Assembly (NCBI RefSeq): GCF_014805625.2
Contig: NW_023998487.1
Span: 112,002 to 176,001, forward strand
Direction: 5' to 3'
Origin: Glossina fuscipes
Lineage: Eukaryota; Arthropoda; Insecta; Diptera; Glossinidae
Length of the DNA: 64,000 nucleotides
Shown: in pieces, positions 23,600 through 35,880 of the stretch
Layout: every line of letters starts with the position of its first letter
Position numbering within the stretch: position 1 is the first letter of the stretch
The notes under the pieces: model-generated
The model's input: the letters and a program-made list of their open reading frames with translations, nothing else
Databases searched by the model: none
What the model was told of the DNA's origin: nothing
Translations under genes and position numbers: made by a program

Positions 23600-23690
23600 T
23601 GTTGGTCAGCGTGAAATTCTGAATCGATTAATCCCTGTTTGCCCGTGTGTGCGTTGATGCGTTTGTTGTGTTCGCGAAACTGCTTGAATT
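23600..23690 (+). repeat. Family A repeat, head fragment (copy A13)
   Basis: TTGGTCAGCGTGAAATTCTG, AATCGATTAATCCCTGTTTG and CCCGTGTGTGCGTTGATGCG match the block that follows the GATCAGC site. Confidence 0.55.
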
Positions 23691-26145
23691 TTATTCTTCA
23701 TCTAACCCCCTGAAACAAGTAAAATAAAATCTCAGAATATTTTCATAAACTTGGAGGCCAGATCGTTGATAGAGATTACTTCATAGCGGGTCTAGAAAAT
23801 ATTTGTTCCAATATCTTATATGAACTGCATATTATAATTTCTTTATAAGCGTTGCGACAACGAAAGGAATTAACGAGAATAAATAGACTTCGGACCATAT
23901 GCGAAATACGAATAAAATGTGTATGGTATGCTATACATATATTTATACATATATTTATGCATATTCAATGCTTCGTAGTGAAATTTATGGTAAAATTTAG
24001 TCCGAAGAACATTTTCATTATATATGAATCTAATCTTCTGCATTGTGCTGCAGCGAATTTTCACTTGACACACTTTAGGTTTAGTTTAGCGTAGTTTTAT
24101 CGTATAATGAAAATTTAAAAGGTGGAAGAGTTTTACCTACCTCCCATATATTGGATTTCAGAATGTACTTCTTGTTATATTTTTTGAAATGTCAAATATT
24201 TACGCAAGCTGACACCAATTGTTGATCCCGGATTGAAAATCATGACTAATTTCCTAAATCTTTGCATGAGAGAAAAATGTCCTTGTAAAATTTTCTCTTG
24301 CTCTTCTCGCCAAATAAAGTTCGGGATTCAGTAAAATCTCTTCCTTCCTTTTGACTAAATCGCTTGCAAATGCACTGCACACTGTCCAATATGTGTTTTT
24401 AGGCATAACACTTATAATGAAATATTTAATTCCATGAAATTCAAATATGTGGCCAAATCAATTTTCAGGGGATAAACATATGATTTGTTACATGGCTTCG
24501 TATAAAGTATTTAATATATTTTCTCCATTTTATTATTCGCAAGAAAGACTTTTTGTTTTACATGTATTTTCAGTGTTAAAGTAATTAAAGTAAATTGAGA
24601 GTTAGCAAGAAGGGTAGAATAAACGCTGAGTATTGACTACGTATGAAAGTGTTAACTTTTTTTCGCTTTCGCTTAGTCTGACATGGAGATGTTTCGCAAT
24701 CGGGAGCTGTTCTCAGTCCAAGTTGAAGAAGGAAGGATTGCTTATGACGCCGACGGTCATACGCACGTGGACAGTTATGGTGAAGCAATACCATTTTTCC
24801 AGCTCCTTCACCTACAAATGGTCATTTTTACTTATATTAATTAGGTAGCCTTGATATTGTTCAGATATGAAAGTTTCGCCACGACTTACGAGCTTACAGT
24901 AGAGGATTTCTTTCTATTCCCATCAAATGGATATAAGGAGCAATTGTTGATTTTAAAACTAAAATTTTTTTAACGAAATCTCGCAAATAATTTCCTAATT
25001 GCTTCATAGCTTACTGAGTAATCACCCCCAAGCCAACCCAATCATTTACTTTTTTTTTCAGTTAAAAACGCAGTGCCTTAAATTTTACTTGTTGACTTCC
25101 ACGCCTTTATATTTTAATCCACACTAAATGGCAACTTACTTTACACACATCATTGCCTAAGCTATATGAATCCAAAATTTCGCAAAAAAAGAACACACTG
25201 TGTACGCTTTATAAAGCAATCAATTTCAACGTAGAGAACTTGGTTATACAAAAATGAAAACTTAAATACTTACAACTTTGTGTGCATTTACTTGTCTATG
25301 ATTTGGTTTTTCTTCGTCTGTTATTCAGCACTTCAACAACTGGAGATCCGCTGTAATGTGTAAAAAAGGCCCATTGTGAACACAAAGTTCTTTGGTTCGG
25401 CCTTAACAAAGTTACGGTTAGTTTTGGCAAATAATTGGTATACGATTTGGTTGTTTGTATAATATTGATTGTTTAAAGGAGCAACAATCATCAAACATGT
25501 CGTTTATATCTGTTTTATTTTTTCAAAACAAATGATAGCACAGAAAGCTATGACAAAACTCATATATAATCCAAAGAAAACAGCTTATCAAGTTTCGTAG
25601 TCGAAGCGAATTAGTATCCTGATTTACATCACAGTATGCAGAAAAGTGAAAATAAAGTAAGGAAAGGATTAAATATATTTTTATGAGTGGACTATAGCTA
25701 ACGCAAAAATTCTAATCTGTATAAGGAGTATTTAGATAAACCTATCAGTGATCACAATCAACGTCTGAACAAATATATGGTAATAAGGGACTTCAGTACA
25801 TTAGTTCAACAGCAGAAGTGAAGATTTAAATAAGAAAAAATTATCAAAAAGAATTTTTAAGTTTTTTCAAAAATCACAAAATAAAAAGAACAAAACGTAA
25901 ACTCACCAGAGAAAATACTTTATCGGAACGGGTTTCACGAATAAACATATTACGTGGTTGATTCTGTGTGAGTGAACGCGCGATCTGTTTATTTTGAAAG
26001 TGCTATAAGTCACTTTGTTTTCAAATCGAGATAGTTAAGGGTTTGAGTTTTAACATTTTTAAAAATATTGCTGCCAACTTTCGAAAAGATTTACGTTCAT
26101 TTCGTATCTCAGGACATACACACATTTGTCAGGTGCCAACATTGG
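23691..26145. other. Non-coding stretch, no supported feature
   Basis: Frames at 23852-24094 (both strands) and 24585-24848 (both strands) mirror each other and carry no domain. No mobile element boundary seen in about 2.4 kb. Confidence 0.35.
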
Positions 26146-26290
26146 TATGAGCAGCCGAGTTAATGGTCGCGGGTTCAAATTTCAACACGTTAGAGTTACC
26201 TTGGAGGCAGGTGTAGTGTAAGGGCATAACACTTATTGATTGAGCTCGCATCCACTACGCTGTGGCCACGACTTGCCTATCTCTTTCTTT
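26146..26290 (+). repeat. Possible degenerate SINE head
   Basis: TGAGCAGCCGAGTTAATGGT followed by CGCGGGTTCAAATTT resembles the A-box and B-box of the SINEs at 21.4 and 59.5 kb, with most of the spacer between the boxes lost. The body that follows is different. It may be an unrelated tRNA-like relic. Confidence 0.3.
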
Positions 26291-26487
26291 CTTTTTCTTC
26301 CCTCACTTGCTTGTGACCGTCCCCGCTTTACGTGAATAGCGAACGTCCTTATACGTAGAAATACTATGCGATTGTTTTTAACTTATGGGCAATAATTTAG
26401 ATCGAGTCCTAATTTCATTGAACATTGGAGAAAGGGAGCATTTTATTATGTTAGCCCCACTGTGTAGAAACACGTAATAGACATCTC

Positions 26488-26575
26488 ATAGAGTGAGTAT
26501 ATCTTCGATCAGCGTAATATCCTGAAACACATTCGCCCCTTTGTTGGCCTACTATCCCAATTCTCATAAACTGAA
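26488..26575 (+). repeat. Family A repeat, short head fragment (copy A14)
   Basis: GTATATCTTCGATCAGCGTA followed by ATATCCTGAAACACATTCGC matches the GATCAGC and TTCTGAATTGATT blocks in order. Nothing of the distal part remains. Confidence 0.4.
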
Positions 26576-28964
26576 AAATAAAAGTTTAATATGTCTATAT
26601 ACTTATTCGATAACCAATGTGAGCCACACGCAACCCCGCCCGCAGCAGATCAAAATTTTAATCTTCGTCTTATTTAAAAGCAGTTATTAATGTGCAGCAC
26701 ATTCTCCCAATTACAAAGATGATGTGTGTATGTTTTGATTTAGGCTAATGAATATAAAAGAAAATGCCTTTTTTACTTGATCCAGTCATCTTGTTATCAT
26801 CACAACGTCAGTTGTTTCGCTTCCTTCTTACAATTTTTCTAGGCTTTATAAAACTTAGAAGACTATTAAGCATATATGATTCATAACAACATAAACAACC
26901 ATAGCATAGGATCGCTTATTTCACGATATCACTTCTATGTATTTAAGTCATTTTAGAGACTCGAGATTCAGGTGTTCTTCAAATATTTCGAAACTTACTG
27001 AATAAACAAAGATCACACAACTATATTTCAGCAAAAAAAAAAAAAACTAAGCAAAGAAAAAAAGTTTTGATTATCCGAAGAACAAAAGATTAAGTTCCTA
27101 AACTTTTTAATTTCTTTGACACAGTTTGTAACAATTTTTTAAGTTGTGATTTCGTGTTTGTTTTTTTGTGCTTGTCGTATGCTTTGCACTTTAAGTTGCT
27201 TGAAGAGTTTTTTTCTGTACCCCCCTTCCCTTTATAGAATGTGTAAATACATAAAAGTTGTACATCGACCGATAAGCAATAATTTTATAACGCTTGCAAT
27301 AAGCCCTTAAAGATAGTGACGGGTTATTCCCACTTTCGGTATGGGAGTTCAACTTCTCCAGCTTTCTACGAGACATCTATATAAAACAAAAAGCAATACC
27401 ATAAAGGAGAGAATGAGGACGATTTATTTTAACTGAAAAGTTATTTATTTAATTTCTATGCATTTTGCACCAAGTTAAATCTTTTTGACGTTACACGGGT
27501 AAAATTTTGGTTTATTCTCAATGTTATTCTATAAGGAGTGAGAAACAAGCAGTAGAGCTGATTAATTTTCAGATGAATATATATTTATCAAATCAGAGCA
27601 TATAAGCAATTATTTGTGTTTGTTTAACTGTGTCCGTGAAGTCCACGTTCGTCGGCCGTCCTTTAACTTCACATTTCTTCACTCTTCACTTCATTAGTCA
27701 CTCAAAAACTTGATTTGTTTTTACATTAATTTTTTTATCGTTGTTTCATATATCTTTATTGTTTATATATACATACCCATATGTGTTCGTTTACATTTAC
27801 ATCGATTTCCTGATTTGTCTTTATCAAATAATGTGGTAAGCTTCTCATTATGTTTACCACTTGGGTATTTTTTATGCGAAAAACGAAAGAAAGCATCTTC
27901 ATGTTTAAGAAGCAAACTAGTGTGGGAAACATTACTAAACGTATTGTAGATATCACTGAAGTCAGTTATACATTTTTTGTTGAAACTCTTTCAATTCCCA
28001 AATTTATAATCATCGCTAAAAGCTCTTCCATTTCCTTTCAATAATGAAATTCCTAGTTGAGTCATAACACTCATTAGCGTTCTGTAACTATGAAATAATT
28101 CCTTTAAATTTCAAATACTTTCGTCAATAACTCAGACACCACACGAAAAATTCATTCTGAATATTCACTTTTGCATTCATTCATTTCTTAAAACCATTCT
28201 GCAGATACTTGAGATCAGCGTGCTTTCCTAATCCTAATGGACTGGCTTAGTTATACTCATAAAGCGAATGCCTTTCATTGGCGCTGGGTGTAGAAAATTT
28301 GCCACGAAAGATTGATTAAATCGATTCCTACAAACTGATTATTTTAATTAACCATATTTAACCTTATGTTTAACCATAATAATTAGAAGAAGTTGTCAAC
28401 TTTATATTTATAGTTTAATTTTCATAATGACAATCTTCATGTTATCCGCCGTTACAGATTTTATGCCTTCTTTTTTTTTTTTGATAACTTGGGGAAGGGT
28501 GTCAAACGGAAGGTAGGGTGAAAAGAAAACAAGTACATGTGCACGCGTTAAATAAAGAGAAAATTATCACTATTAAAACGGCGAATAAACTATGCGAAGT
28601 GTTCCGCAAGCGAAACAAGCTGTAAACGAAAATTGTTACTCATTACCGCAATTATCTGCTCCAGAAAGAAAATTTGATTGCCATGGCCGAGCAAGCTTTT
28701 TAAACGAATACATAAATATATATGTAAAGCCGCCCGGTTATTACTAGTTTTTGAGGAAAGTTCGTTTATTACAAAGACTTGATGTAAAACTTTCGTAGTA
28801 GTTAGTACATTCAAAATAATTCATAAAATTGAATTTCAAAATTATTTCCAGTGAAAAACTTCATGCAATATCCATGCATAACATTAATTTTTGCTTGCAT
28901 CATCATTTATTGTTTTTCTACTTTTCTCTTTCACTTGCAAATTGTAATTATTTTTCATACGCAT
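26576..28964. other. Non-coding stretch, no supported feature
   Basis: Poly-A (27033-27046) and poly-T (28472-28482) runs occur. The open frames over 27710-28044 and 28590-28814 have no recognisable domain. Confidence 0.35.
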
Positions 28965-29240
28965 AGCGAAGGATGGAGGGTATATTTATTTTGTCTAAAC
29001 GTTTGCAACGCCCGCAAGCAACCTTTACAGACCTCACAAAGGATATATATTCTTGATGAGCATCAAATTGTGAATTGATTTAAACATGTCCGTCTGTCCT
29101 GTCACCCCTCTTTTAAAAGTGACTAAAGGTGAATAAAAAGTTAGTTTTTTGCTTATTACTCATAAACTATAGTAGATAATTGTACAACAATCTCAATGCA
29201 TATTCTATGGGCGATGCTGTAGCACTTGTACAAAAATGGA
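28965..29240 (+). repeat. Family A repeat (copy A15)
   Basis: This is one of the clearest copies: GCGAAGGATGGAGGGTATAT, GTTTGCAACGCCCGCAAGCA, CTTTACAGACCTCACAAAGG, ATATATTCTTGATGAGCATC, TGAATTGATTTAAACATGTC and CGTCTGTCCTGTC, then a deletion to the tail TTTTGCTTATTACTCATAAA at about 29147-29166. Confidence 0.75.
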
Positions 29241-29884
29241 GCGAATTGTCCTTTTTTTTTTTCAACGCCTTTATAACGTGCGTAAAGAAGTTTCAAATAC
29301 CTACGACGCCTACACGTCTGTATGAAGAAACTTTTATTTCGAAAATAGAAAAGAGCAGCCACGCCCACTGCATGTTATAAAGCGGAACAATTTAGTTCTT
29401 TTACTTGTTTTGCCTTTTTTAGAATAATGGTCATAAGTGCAAACGATTCGGTCAAGACCGAGTATTATTTTCTTACTTAACTGAAATAAATATCATGATG
29501 CAATGGCGTGAAAGTTTTTGAAAAGCTAAAACTAAAGCGATAATTTAATCCTCTTGAAAGACTGACAAGGAGAAAGTAATAGCGAACCAAACTAAGGACT
29601 TCTTTTAACAAAAAATTTGATTCAAATATTGCAATGTTTTTAACAGCGAATTTCGGGAACATATATAGTAAGTTATAACCAACAATGTTTTTGCATTGTA
29701 AGTAAAATGTTCCCATCATTACTAATCTAAATCTAATGATACTTTCTACCTTATGGGTATTTATGCTTTTTTATGTACATTCATTTGTATATTCCCGACC
29801 AGAACACAAGAAGAATGCCAACGTTATCAAACCAGTAAACCAGCAAAGTGATGCTTGTTGCTCTTAACATGCTCTATCTCTCGT
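29241..29884. other. Spacer, no supported feature
   Basis: No coding or repeat signal recognised before the 5'-truncated LINE that begins near 29885. Confidence 0.3.
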
Positions 29885-31232
29885 TTCTGGCTTCCCATTC
29901 TACTTAGTGAAATGGGTAAGCTCTTATCTGCATAGCAGATTATTCAAGGTTCTGTTTCACTTCATTACCTCGAATGAATTTCCCGTGACGTCTGACGTCC
30001 CTTATGGCAGCCACTTATCACCTCTTTTATTTAATTTACACTTTAATGATCTCCACTCGGTAGAAATGGACGCTAATCTTTTTTTTTCCTTTTCCCTGGA
30101 ATCAGAATCGTATCAACTTCAAATTGGTTAAATAGTCTGGTTATAAGGTGCTCATTAAATTTTATCAAATTAAACCTTAGAAAATGCAAGAAGCTTTCTT
30201 TCTTAAGAAGGAAATCATTCAATATTGAGTATTTCATTGATTCACACAAGGCGGGAAACGTTGATTCGTTCATCGATTTTGGGGTTCTATTCGATCAAAG
30301 ATTACGTTTTAATTTGCGCTTTGAGCTCTGTTTAAGTAAAGCTTGGTCCGCGCTAGGTTTCATCAATAGGTGGTCCAAAGAGCTGAGGGATCCTTACATT
30401 ACAAAAAAGCATGTGCTTAGTTAGACCAATACTTGACTATGGGTCGGTTGTGTCGTTTTGCTCTCGTAGGTGTTATGTAGATTCTATTGAATCAGTTGAA
30501 AAGCAATTCTTGATGTTTAGGTTCGGACCCGCTCTCTTCTTCTTTGTGAAAAAAGGTTGCTTTTGTTATCCTTACCGTCACTTGAGAAGCGTAGATTTAT
30601 TCTTGGTGTCCTTCCTAATTAAGTTAATTGATGGTACTATCGATTCGTTCATATTACTTGTTGAAATAAGCTTTGACGTCCCTAACTATTTCTCTAAGCA
30701 CTTTATGTTCATTAAAATGAGTCAAGGTAAATATAATTATGCGCTGTTTAATTCGTTTAGAGTTGTTTCCGGAAACCTAAATAAATTCTACCACTTAATC
30801 TCAATATCGAATTCTTTGAAGTGTATCAAAACGACTTTGCTTAACACGCGCGATTTGCCTATGTCGTATTTAAACTAACTTTTAACCTTAACATTTCATT
30901 ATGATTCGAAAATTAATTGATGTCAATTACTGTATCGGTTGCCAAGCTTTTGCATATTTGCGAGAGAGAGAGAGATTCACTTGCAACTGTTCTCTACTGG
31001 TTGTGGGTGTTCCTCTGTGCTAGATGTATACATGCTTTTTTATTATTCAATTATTGTTATTATTATTATTATTATTTCTTTCTTTACTTCTCCTTATATA
31101 TTTTATACTAGATTTTAATATTAATTAGTATAAAATTTTCGTCTAAGAGACAATTGAATTCGCCTGCAAAATGGTTTTAATTGATTTCCACTTGTAAATA
31201 ACATAAATAAATAAAATAAAAAAAAAAAAAAT
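29885..31232 (+). mobile_element. Jockey-type LINE, 5'-truncated, with 3' UTR and A-rich tail
   Basis: The first readable frame (29907-30131) gives KWVSSYLHSRLFKVLF and SNEFPVTSDVPYGSHLSPLL, the RT block ahead of the active site. The active-site segment is broken: the expected YADD region has a short deletion and reads VEMDANLFFSFS. Further on come FIDFGVLFDQRL (about 30271-30306), LVRPILDYGSVV (about 30417-30452) and the C-terminal ORF2 part (30411-30878). The 3' UTR (31000-31200) aligns with those at 9.8 kb and 33.8 kb: GTTGTGGGTGTTCCTCTGTG is shared with small changes. The end is TGTAAATAACATAAATAAA followed by an A run ending at about 31231. 5' truncation is normal for LINEs. Two diagnostic breaks make it inactive. 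Confidence 0.85.
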
Positions 31233-32275
31233 TTTGTGGGCCTTGTTTGTCTAACGCCGAGTACTGGTCATTGCAACTTATGTAGAAACTTCGGGTACGG
31301 GTCTCAGCATGTGTAGGAGGAACACAGATAGCACAAGGTGGTGCATTATTGCATCTTTTTCTAGCATGACCCACGCGTTAGCAGTTTTTACACCTCATAG
31401 AATTCGGAATGTGGAGTTCTACTTTACGTTTGTACCAAGCTACATCAACAGTTGGCGGTAGCCGATAACGGTCAAAATACAAAATAATTCTTCCTGTAGG
31501 GGAGCTGGTTTCTCCATCGTCATTTAATTTGGTGAATTTATAGGCTTCAGTCATTGCTTGACTGCCTATTTCGCGAATAATTTCATGCACATGCTTTAAG
31601 CATGGGGCATAAACAACGCTTTTAACCGAGTTCAGTTTGTCATGTAGTTTAGCGGATATAGCACATAAGTTAGCTAATGATTATATGAGCTATACGGTTG
31701 CGAGTGGGTTCCTAGCGAGGACAAGTAAATTCCAATCGCGTAAAATCGATACAGACTCTATATATGTTGTAATGCTATCTAGTGCTTTTTTAATAGCGAA
31801 AGAGCTGCTTTGCGAAATTGTTATGGAAGGATCAATTGGGGAAATCACAACATATTTTTTGTCGATACGAATGATGCTACTGGTTGGCAACGCCAGAAAG
31901 TCGGAATTTTTAATTTTTTTCTTTGGGCGGATATGTCCGCTAATAGATGAAATCTATTGGAGTTTTTATCTGGCGGCCCCGGGGCCATTATGCCTTACGG
32001 TTGTCTATTATTTAGTAAATTGTGAAATAACTACTCGCTGGGAACTGCTGAGGATAATGACAATTGTCTTCAATATTTTATTCAATTTTTATTTTTCTCC
32101 TAAACATTTTTTGTTTTTTTTTCGAAACTTTTTATTATATTTACAGAAAACAAAAGCAAATATGGTATCTGCGATAATCGGTTTTTGCAAAAACACGGAA
32201 AACAATTAACAAAATCGCAGACGAAAAACAAAACACGCACCACTCAGAACACAAGTCGATGTCTCGCGTGCGGAT
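31233..32275 (-). mobile_element. LINE ORF1 (gag-like, CCHC zinc knuckles) with 5' UTR, opposite orientation
   Basis: On the minus strand ORF1 can be followed from a start near 31987 (MAPGPPDKNSNRFHLLADIS) to 31240. The middle reads ALDSITTYIESVSILRDWNL (31690-31890) and, after a frameshift, GRIILYFDRYRLPPTVDVAW (31378-31590). A zinc knuckle follows with C-x2-C-x4-H-x4-C spacing, but a TAA at 31378-31380 sits just after its second cysteine. A second knuckle begins CAIC..., and its last cysteine is replaced. This is the gag-like RNA-binding ORF1 of Jockey-type LINEs. The region 31990-32275 is probably its 5' UTR. The distal end is cut at the A run of the plus-strand LINE. Dead through one stop and at least one frameshift. 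Confidence 0.75.
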
Positions 32276-32304
32276 TTTTTACATTTTTGCGCTTGAAGGG
32301 TAGA

Positions 32305-32510
32305 CAGTTTCGTAAAGTAAATACGGAAAATTTCATCCTTCTAACTCTTACAATTTCTGAGCAACTTACAAGAACCAACAAATTTCTGTTAAAAAAAACG
32401 GAGTTGCGTTCAGTTTATGCTCCACCGCGGGCTTCTGCTCCGATCTATTTGACCCATTTCCAATATCGGCCTGTGTGCAAAAACTTCCAACGTTTCTACC
32501 AAATTTAAAA
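32305..32510 (-). repeat. Family A repeat, middle part (copy A16)
   Basis: The minus strand gives AACGTTGGAAGTTTTTGCAC, GGAAATGGGTCAAATAGATC, GGAGCAGAAGCCCGCGGTGG and a distal part that matches the same part of the copy at 12.8 kb, including the GTAAAGTAAAT / GGAAAATTT block. It abuts the presumed 5' end of the ORF1 LINE. Confidence 0.65.
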
Positions 32511-33689
32511 TGGATATATAATCGTTAATAACATTGTATTTATTATAAAAAAGCGCAATCCATATCTAATCCAATATTTAATTTCAAACGTATTACTCAT
32601 GACTCTTTTCGCTCGGGTAGTCATAATAATTTCATTGCTTGCAGCAGCAAACCTTATCTAAGTAGAGAAACTATTTTTGTTTCATAATTTGTCAAGAGAA
32701 TAGACATCATAAATATATTACTACTAACTTTTGCATATCTGGTGGTTCAAATATTTTTGTATTAAACTCAAATTCAGAACCCTTAAAGGCTTTTTGGAAA
32801 GGTCATTACTTGCGTGTTTGTAGGCTATGGTATAATTTTTTCCCTAAATTCTTAGATGAAGTTTTCGATCATTTTACGTCGATTTCAGTTTTCGGGTGAT
32901 CTTGTTTGGACTTTTCATCTAATATCAAGTAGCGTAGGACTTGTCCTCATATGGATATGCAATTTTTATTTGGCAACTACCACGTCTTCTGCTTCATAGA
33001 AGATCATAGAAGATGTAAATCACATACCTTATCGATCGAGTTATTCCTATATCCCTTTTACAAAATTTAAAAAGTCATGTTGGGTTTACTTTTGGAAAAC
33101 ATCCGCAGAGCTTGTAGGTCGTTCAATTAGGTTCCTTTCCGTCCAAAATAATATAACTAAACTGACATAAAGTGATACCCCAATGTTAATTAACATCCGT
33201 TAAAGCCAATCACTTCTTACAAATGAATACTATGTATGTCACCTATTTTCTTTTACTCCTATGAAACGCCAGCAATTCCGCAAGCTTTACTTATAACTAC
33301 AGTTTTTAACATGCATTTGTTAACTTTTAACGGTTTTTATATTAATTTATTTACTATAGATCTTTATGTACTACATAAAAAAGAAATGACCATATTTTCA
33401 TTCTTAACTGTTGTCTTTTAAATGCAAATTATATAGCGAATATGTCATCGTGTTGATCTTTCAACTATAGGGAGAATGAGTTGTTGCAGATGTATGTAAA
33501 TTATATATACTCGTATGGTTGTTTGTTGCGAACGTAAATCTTAAAAAAAGATACCGTGTCATCTTAAATACTTTACAAACGCAAGGTTGCCATATGTTGA
33601 TAACATTAAACAACATCATTTTTCGGCAGACTAAATGAAGATATTGATACTGCACAGATGTTCATACTCATATTATTGGATGTAAATTA
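32511..33689. other. Non-coding stretch, no supported feature
   Basis: Frames at 33236-33421 and 33461-33655 have no recognisable domain. Confidence 0.35.
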
Positions 33690-34130
33690 AAAAATATATC
33701 TGTCAAAACAAATATCCTTAATACGCGTGATTTGCTTATGTCGTATTTAAATTAACTTCTTACTGTAGTTCCACTATTAACGGGTGTTGTTTACTGTACC
33801 GGTTGTCAAGCTTTTGCATGTTTACAAATGGCTTAGGGGTCAACGCGGTCTGTACCGGCTGTGGCTGTGCGTCTGTACTAGATGTGTATGTGCTTTTTCC
33901 ACTTTTCTTTCTTTTTTCTTTTCTTATTTACTTATATAAGAATTTTATTTTTCTCTTTTCTTATTTTTCTTTTTAATTCTCTTTATTTACTTTTTATTGA
34001 TTTTTAATAATGATTAAGTATAAGATGTAAAAATTAAGTATAAGATTTACTTTTAATAGTCAATTGATTTCAACTGTTAATTTTTTTTAGCTGAGTTTCT
34101 TGTGTAAATAAATAAATAAATATTAAATTG
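33690..34130 (+). mobile_element. LINE 3' fragment (last ORF2 codons, 3' UTR, TAAA tail)
   Basis: AATACGCGTGATTTGCTTAT and GTCGTATTTAAATTAACTTC align with the last ORF2 codons of the copy at 30.84 kb (...NTRDLPMSYLN stop). The 3' UTR block CTGTGCGTCTGTACTAGATG follows. The end is GTGTAAATAAATAAATAAAT at about 34104-34123. It belongs to the same Jockey-type family as the 8.4 and 29.9 kb elements and is a heavily 5'-truncated copy. Confidence 0.75.
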
Positions 34131-35029
34131 AAAATTGGAACAACTGCATGTATAATAATTTCGGCAGATCTTTACTATCTCCCACTTCGTTATGTCTAAA
34201 AGTCAAATAAAAAAGTAGCGAGAGAGTGAAATTTTTTTTTCCCTACATTGTGTCAAGTTGAATGACCAGTTAAATTTAAATGAGGCTATAATGTACAAAT
34301 AAAGCGTATGCATATAAAATCTTATAAAAAAAATGAAATGCATGATGCCCGATATGTGTGATGTGTGTGTGACGTACAAATACTTTCAGTGGTGGTAAAA
34401 TTTCTTTTGTAAACAGAAATCGTAAACAACTAGCGATGGTTGCAGATAGTTTGTCCCGAGGCAAACAAGAGCCATAAACGAATCTAAGGTTAATAACTTA
34501 AAAGGTACCTTTTTAAGTAATGAAAATACATATTGCTTAAAAATTTCAAATATTTACCCAAAATGGCTAAAGCAAAATTACATTGCAATTCTTAATACGA
34601 TAAACCTGTCGTCATAACCAAATGATAGTGTGCAAGGGTAATTACGTACGACATGACCAATATGTGCGCAATTATATGTGCTATAGCATTAAATCAATCT
34701 CGGCCTGGTCGTGTAATTGCAAATATGTATATTTCCGTATAGACATACCAATGGTTGCATTTATGTACATATATGTGACATGAGCAATATGACAAGGCAT
34801 ACATAGCCAAATATACTCACGACCAAATGATGTATATTAGTGAAGGTGTAGTATTGTCGCTCCACCATACCATGTTTACCTTCACAAATTATTTCTGCAT
34901 TTTAAACATTCATTACAACATTAGCATAAGCATTCTTCTTACTTCTCTAGCCTAAGCATTTTTATTTTACTAATATAAGCATTTTCTCACATTTAATATT
35001 TTGTCAACATCAGAACACTATTTCTCTTA
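34131..35029. other. Non-coding stretch, no supported feature
   Basis: Nothing coding; several ATATGT-rich patches around 34670-34830. Confidence 0.35.
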
Positions 35030-35440
35030 TGGTACTACTTAAGAGCCAGGTAGAATTTGTGGCAAGGGTTTAACGTGGGTTCCTGCCTGAAAGGCTTAAC
35101 CCCACGGTGGCCCAAGCCACTTTTAAGCGTACTACGCCCCCTGGCGAGTTGGACAATCCCCACAGAGTAGGGGCCTAAACAGCACCAGAGTCCAGAACAG
35201 TTTATTGTGTATGGAACAATAAACCCCACTCTGGTCAATGGCGAGGCCTAGCTGCACTCAATTGTTCCATTTTAGCTAGGAACTCGCCAACCACAACCAC
35301 CACGAGTACTCCCCGAAGGGCCGCACTCAAGCAGTCAGGACTCACAAATTGATCAACTGACTGCTTCCGCCATAAGGCTTCCGCTGTGCTGTTGATCAAT
35401 TACCACCATTACCCGCAGGCATCCGTGACATGTGTTCAAA
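35030..35440 (-). mobile_element. GC-richer LINE-like 3' region, minus strand
   Basis: This block is clearly richer in G+C than its surroundings, with motifs such as GGGGCCTAAACAGCACCAG, CCACGGTGGCCCAAGCCACT and CGCCCCCTGGCGAGTTGG. On the minus strand it reads like the non-coding 3' part of an R1/LOA-type LINE, but no RT sequence remains. It shares TACCCGCAGGCAT(C/A)CGTG with the next block, which does end in a LINE tail. Confidence 0.4.
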
Positions 35441-35580
35441 AGTAAAAATAGGTAAAAGGGGAAAACTTATTCGTCATATCCCTTTTCCATTTTTGCATGT
35501 ATTAATTAATTTACCAGACATCTTCTATCAATCGGCCAAAGGGAAGGCCGTCCGTCAATTCCTTTTTGCATTAATAGTAT

Positions 35581-35880
35581 AATTAATTTATTTATTTATT
35601 ACGACTTAAGGACAAAGTCCATCATATACCCGCAGGCATACGTGGCTTTGTGAGGCGAGCTTCCTGACCCCCGTGGCTCCCAGTTTGTTTTGCAAAGCCT
35701 TTTGGCATACTTTGGGCGGTTGTTAAAAACAACCGTACTTGCTTCGGATTCTCCATACTTTCCTGGTTGCCAGCACCAATGAACTACTTTTCTTCAAGAT
35801 ATATAGGTCTCGGGTATTGCACTGAACATGGCAGACTAATCTAATGCACTCTACCATGAGCCAGGTAGATAATACATACA
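35581..35880 (-). mobile_element. LINE 3' UTR with (TAAA)n tail, minus strand
   Basis: On the minus strand the block proceeds from CTGGCTCATGGTAGAGTGCA through GGAGCCACGGGGGTCAGGAA and CACGTATGCCTGCGGGTATA to ATGGACTTTGTCCTTAAGTC, then TAATAAATAAATAAATTAAT. This is a typical LINE terminus. No coding part is left. It may be one element with 35030-35440 or two nearby copies of one family. Confidence 0.55.

Noticed and set aside
30962..31077. GA and ATT microsatellites inside the 29.9 kb LINE
   Set aside because: Short simple-sequence growth within the 3' UTR; not separate elements.
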